Below are positions 1 through 64,000 of a stretch of DNA of 64,000 nucleotides, one piece after another. A program made the position numbers and the translations under genes. The notes beneath the pieces were generated by a model, which saw only the letters and a program-made list of their open reading frames with translations, was not told the origin of the DNA and made no database searches. This stretch comes from Manis javanica (Eukaryota; Chordata; Mammalia; Pholidota; Manidae). The DNA lies in assembly GCF_040802235.1 (NCBI RefSeq), contig NC_133165.1, positions 15,657,623 through 15,721,622 of the forward strand. The letters run 5' to 3'. Every line of letters starts with the position of its first letter. Within the stretch, counting starts at the first letter, position 1.

Positions 1-1399
1 ACTCCAACTTGAATCTTTTAGAATTCTCATGATTTTTTATTGTTTTCTGTAGCTTTCTAGAGAGTAAATTTACTGGTTGGATAGTAGTGTATTATATTTA
101 TTTATACTTACTTTACATGAAAAAAAAGCGGAAGCATGACTGTAAGACTAAAGCATTTAATTTCTTGGATAATGAATTTGATTTTAAAATTACCTGTTAT
201 CTATGGGTACCATGGGAAATAATCATATCTTAATTATTTACACTGTATTATATTTATTTATTTGTATATACTTTGTTACATTATCAGCTATATCTTAAAA
301 TGTAATACAAAATCAAATTTACATTTATAAAGACCTCTGAAATCATGCTGCAAAGTAACTCAATTCTTTAAAACTCAATTTTATTGGTCATCACTTTTTC
401 TGTATGTATATTTCAGCAGAAATAAGCATAAGCTATAATTTTGATCATAGATGAAATATAATAAATAATACTATTTCATTTTATGACCTTTATTTGAAAT
501 CTATGACAACATAATTTCATATAGTTCAAAACTTGCTTAGTACATTGTCAGTATCTAATGATAAGGAGGTGAAAATTCTTCCCTTTAAAAAAAAATCTCT
601 AATTTGTTACAAGCTGTTTATTTCTTTTTGTTCAGTCCCACCAAATAGACTCCTCCATAATCAACCTTGGGAAGTGAGATAAAGACCATTTGATACAATC
701 TATTCAGAAGTCTCTGTTGGCACCACAGAAACACATCATTAGTTTATAGGCATGTAATACATTCCATGTTTTTATACATTTCTGCTGAAGAAACCCTTCA
801 AAACTGTTAATACTAAGTTGAACATACATCTTATAAACAAATACTCTGATACAGTTAATGATGTGTTTAAATACACAATACAGTGGAACAGTTTGTCCCT
901 GAAAACATACAATTGTGGAGAGGCTAGGAAAGTACTCTACACCTTCATATAAGCAATCGCATTGTTTAATTTTTCTTTTTTGTTTTTTCAAACTAGAGAT
1001 CACAATGCAATTTAAATAGCCCTAGTGTCCCCGAAGAGCTACTGTGTGCTGTATAAAGGCTAAGTAATCCCTTCAGTGTCAGGGGGTTACTGTTCAGCTG
1101 TTCAAGATCATGAGATGATATCTCAGCACTCATAAAACAGAGGATTCAAAACACAGGGGCATACATGGAAGTACAGATCATTATGACAGTGGTGGAAGTT
1201 ATCCGCAAGAAACGTTAACACCCTGGAGGCCAAAATAACATGACTGAATCAACATTTACAACTTGTGTTCAAGATTAAACCCAATATGTAGGGGAAATTT
1301 ACATTGAAGCATCAATACTAACATAATAATTTTTACATTTGGCTCATTCCAAAAATATCGAAGACTTCAAAAATCTCTGGAATACCTTTTCTTATACAT
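1..1399. other. DNA downstream of PTPRQ, no gene seen
   Basis: AT-rich. No exon-like stretch, RNA gene or clear repeat recognised. 1021-1290 is less AT-rich and could belong to an extended 3' UTR. Confidence 0.4.
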
Positions 1400-1618
1400 T
1401 TTAAATGCATAATATTTATTCTGTACAAAACAAATAACTCTCCTGAATTAGATACTTCCTAGAACTATTCATGAAATGTCAGTCCATTTAGTAAGGCACA
1501 GTATGAGAATAGCAGAGATTTCTTTAAGGTTACACATTTGAATTCAGAAGAATCTGGGGGTAATTTTGGCCCCTGGGATTTGAAAATATCTTCCAGTTAT
1601 AATCTTTGGTCTGAACAT
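1400..1618 (-). other. PTPRQ: Probable PTPRQ 3' UTR (short form)
   Basis: From the stop codon to the first canonical polyadenylation signal there are about 200 nt of AT-rich sequence with no repeat recognised. A longer form ending at a later signal further left (for example a TTTATT on the plus strand near 618) cannot be excluded. Confidence 0.5.
1415..1420 (-). terminator. Candidate polyadenylation signal AATAAA
   Basis: AATAAA on the minus strand about 200 nt after the PTPRQ stop codon, the first canonical hexamer downstream. A UGUA element (ttttgtacag) lies just upstream of it, as at many cleavage sites. The downstream sequence is only moderately U/GU-rich. Confidence 0.5.
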
Positions 1619-61166
<59,548 letters not shown>

Positions 61167-61474
61167 CTATAAGGAAAAACAGCTAGTAGTTAAAGAAGCA
61201 TCGCTTGAGCTCCAACTCAAAGCAGAATAAGACAAAACTACATGCGGTGTATTTATCTAGCCAAGATTTAAATTATTGTTTTTTCTACAATCAGATTGCC
61301 CTGGGAAATTTAAAGTGCTCTCTTAATAGTTTACAAATTAGCAATTATTTCAACAACTGAAAGCAAAATGAAATGAACAAAAAAAAAAAGTCAACCACAA
61401 TCAATCAACCTATTTAATGAACATGCAGAAATCATCTCTGTAGTCAAAGAAACTCTACATCCTACTCCAAAGTT

Positions 61475-61620
61475 CTATGGAAGAAAGAATATAGATAGGT
61501 TTGAATACCAACATGCTCACTTAATAGCTCCTGTAACATTGGAAAACTCAGTTGTACGTTCAGTGTTTTACTTTCTGTAAACTTGGGATGATAACATTTA
61601 TAGAGATTTGTCAAAATTTA
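61475..61620 (+). repeat. MIR SINE remnant
   Basis: Sense MIR: taggtttgaataccaacatg, aacattggaaaactcagttg, tgtaaacttgggatgataac. Confidence 0.65.
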
Positions 61621-63029
61621 GAACAAATAGGTCTGAAGTAGCTGGGACAGAGATTTTGGTACTTTCTTGACTATGACCTACAAAAAGAAAACACATTATG
61701 TAATATAATTCAGGATGTGTGTATATGTGTGTTTATGCTCATATCTATACTTTGTAACTGAAAACAATGTTCAGATACACAACTTTTTTCTGAAAGGCAT
61801 TCTGATATTTTTTTGCTCTTTTAAATTTTATTTGAATTCATTAAAAATTCTAGTCATTATCACAATTTGAAAAACTCTGATCTAACATTATACATGGCAC
61901 TGTGGACAATGACTTAATTATGGATGTCACAATTATTAGATGTGCACAGATGACTATACCTAGGTGTGTTAAATTTGTATTAAATAAATTAAGTTGTTTA
62001 GTTTGTTCAAACATAGTCAATCTTTGATGTAGAGTCTGGCCTATTCACTGTCGGGATTAAAACAGCTACGGTTTTGTGCACTAAATAGAAGGGCCTTTTT
62101 TGAGATCAACATCAGAAAATTCAAACTCCTGTGATGCAAGCTACGTGCTTGTACCTGAATGAAATACTTAAAGCCAGGTTGTTTACAATGTTTGTCCTAT
62201 GAAGTTCATTTTAAACTTGACCCTCCCTTGCAACTTTTGAAAGATTTCTTTGGTTCAATATTTCTTCAAATGCTCTTTACTAAAAGTATTTTTTTTAACT
62301 AAAAGTAGCTGTTTCTATGAGAAACACAATGAAAGGCTGATAAATAATGTCAGCATTGCAAAATCAAATAGATTGTTTCTACCTTAAGACTTCCACTTCT
62401 CTAAAGTGGCAAAAAAACAATCAATGCAAGGATCCTATTGATCAAGTGCATGTACCTACTGGTAGAGAGTGTGAGATTCAATTAGCTGTCAACATTTAAA
62501 CACATATAAACCTGGCTTTTAATGTTTCCCTTAAGACTAGGCTTGTAGTCATGCTGGGTAACAATTACCTAGAGGTGAGTGACTGCTGACTCCTAAAATG
62601 GAACATTTGTCTCCAAGTCCTCTCCAATGAAGCCACTCAGTGGCCTTCATTTTGTCTGCTCATTTACATTGCTTGGCTGATTGCTATTTCTATTTGAACT
62701 CTAATTTTATAGAATTTAGGTGAATCCCTCAGGATTCCATAGCTACTTAGTAGCTGAGACAGGATTTTCCCTCAGGTCTTTCCACAGCCCAGATCTCTCT
62801 ACAAGACCACAAGCTCACTGGGCCTGCTCTCTTCAAGTAAAATTAAACTATTTCAGCGTTTTTCATGAAACAATGGATGACAAACATTGAGCAGTAAAAA
62901 TATGACAAAACATGCATGTTATCTCCTGTATCTTAAAAAATAGAACCCAAATGAATGTTGAGTCCTCAAATAGAGCACATACAGAAATTCATTATCTTTA
63001 TTCACTAAACCTAGTCTGCCTTTGTTATT

Positions 63030-63535
63030 AACCGTTATTTTATCCACTTACCCAGGACTCAAACCTCAGATCTTTTGAACCCATCATTTCTCTTCAATCA
63101 AATCCAAGTTGGCTCATATCATATTTGATCACCTAGTATTCCTATCATGAAGTGTCTCCCATGGCTTTCAAAAGGTGGTGGTTGTGTTTGCCATGTCAGG
63201 ACTTACATACTCCTTCAATTTTTTTTCCTTTCCCTGCCCAACCTGCACCCCTCCCCACCAGGCAAACCCTTATTCATTCCTCAAGTCCCAGAACAAATTT
63301 AACCTACTCTGTGAGTCTCCTCTATATCCTGTGTCCCCCATAACAGGCACTTTAATTATTTTGTTAGTTATAATTCCAGCGTTTTTCATGAAACTGCATA
63401 CCTACAGTTTTTTTCACACTCTACAATTACTTGTTTATATTCTAATGTTTCCCTGTAGAGTACGAGCTAGTTGAGAGCAAAGCATTGTTTCTCATCCTTG
63501 TCTTGGTAAATTGAAGCAGTAAATATTTGTTATTT
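63030..63535 (+). repeat. L2 3' region
   Basis: Sense L2: cccatggctttcaaaaggtg, catgtcaggacttacatact, ctgtagagtacgagctagtt, agcagtaaatatttgtta. Confidence 0.65.
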
Positions 63536-63768
63536 TGAAAATATTAGGGATCCATGAACAAAGGACTACAAAATGCATCAATTTCCTGTAGAATCAGCCA
63601 GGGTGGTATATCTGTGCCCATGTGTCTTTATTTAAGATTGCCAATTTTTGCTTAATTTGAGGTTTCCAGGATAAGTTTTATGCCCTTGTGGCTAGTATTT
63701 GGCAAAGGTCCAGCTGAGCCAAATCCTAAATTCATGAACATATTCTTCCCTGGCCTGGGAGTCAATGA

Positions 63769-64000
63769 TTTTTTTTTTTTTGAGAGGGCATCTCTCATAT
63801 TTATTGATCAAATGGTTGTTAACAACAATAAAATTCTGTACAGGGGACTCAATGCACAATCATTAATCAACCCCAAGCCTAATTCTCAACAGTCTCCAAT
63901 CTTCTGAAGCATAACGAACAAGTTCTTACATGGTGAACAAGTTCTTACATAGTGAATAAGTTCTTACATGGTGAACAGTACAAGGGCAGTCATATCACAG
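63769..64000 (-). repeat. Young LINE-type 3' end with poly-A tail (extends past the edge)
   Basis: Poly-T on the plus strand at 63769-63780, i.e. a poly-A tail on the minus strand, preceded by an AATAAATATG signal-like stretch. The sequence looks little decayed compared with the other repeats here. It includes a 19-bp triplicate at 63922-63978. From memory it resembles a pangolin L1 3' end, a weak basis for species. Confidence 0.65.
63922..63978. repeat. 19-bp tandem triplicate inside the LINE 3' end
   Basis: Three consecutive units of gttcttacatggtgaacaa; the middle one differs at two positions and the third only at its last base. A decayed half unit precedes them. Confidence 0.95.

Larger units (their letters stand above)
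61167..64000 (-). other. PTPRQ: 5' part of window: PTPRQ intron continuing beyond the edge
   Basis: No splice-bounded FN3 exon was found here, although the exon at 61166 needs an upstream partner in phase 0. Recognised content: MIR 61475-61620, L2 63030-63535, young LINE 3' end from 63769. Confidence 0.65.

Noticed and set aside
1-1618. Possible next gene (MYF6/MYF5 follow PTPRQ in human)
   Set aside because: No bHLH coding sequence or any exon-like stretch found; the neighbour must be further away.
61167-63768. Search for an upstream FN3 exon
   Set aside because: No acceptor-frame-donor combination gave FN3-like protein ending in phase 0, so the partner exon is taken to lie outside the window.

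Overview
This window is nuclear DNA from a placental mammal. It is AT-rich and almost entirely intronic, with many decayed copies of old mammalian repeats (MIR, L2, L1M, MLT1, MER5A). All conserved coding sequence belongs to one gene on the minus strand, PTPRQ, the receptor-type phosphatase / phosphatidylinositol phosphatase of hair-cell stereocilia and kidney.

Seventeen coding exons were placed by eye using GT-AG splice sites, matching intron phases and similarity to remembered mammalian PTPRQ. From 5' to 3' of the gene (high to low coordinate) they are: 61166-60980, 58090-57846, 55509-55443, 52549-52391, 51854-51632, 49947-49874, 40816-40717, 38097-37969, 24605-24524, 21372-21282, 16610-16534, 12170-12036, 11451-11326, 10493-10345, 6769-6634, 2026-1903 and 1656-1619. 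Together they make 2142 nt (713 codons plus stop) with one open frame and no frameshift or premature stop. This is the C-terminal part of the protein: the end of one fibronectin III repeat, one full FN3 repeat, a membrane-proximal ectodomain, a transmembrane helix, a juxtamembrane segment and a single PTP domain. Exons for the N-terminal FN3 repeats must lie beyond 64000.

Layout: 1-1618 is 3' UTR and downstream DNA. 1619-12170 holds the catalytic core (Q-loop, P-loop, WPE loop). 16534-24605 holds the N-terminal part of the PTP domain. 24606-37968 is a 13.4 kb intron. 37969-40816 holds the juxtamembrane and transmembrane exons. 40817-49873 is a 9 kb intron with a clear nested-transposon stack. 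49874-61166 holds ectodomain exons. 61167-64000 is intron, ending in a young LINE-type 3' end with a 19-bp triplicate.

Species: no Alu, B1/B2, SINEC, Bov-tA or ERE copy was recognised. The young element at the right edge resembles, from memory only, a LINE 3' end seen in pangolin DNA, so the species is left open. The observation most worth checking outside the gene is a pair of inverted copies of an unrecognised repeat at about 22.45 and 24.41 kb, in the intron just after exon 24605-24524. They share a 43-bp core with 42 identities while the flanks have diverged.
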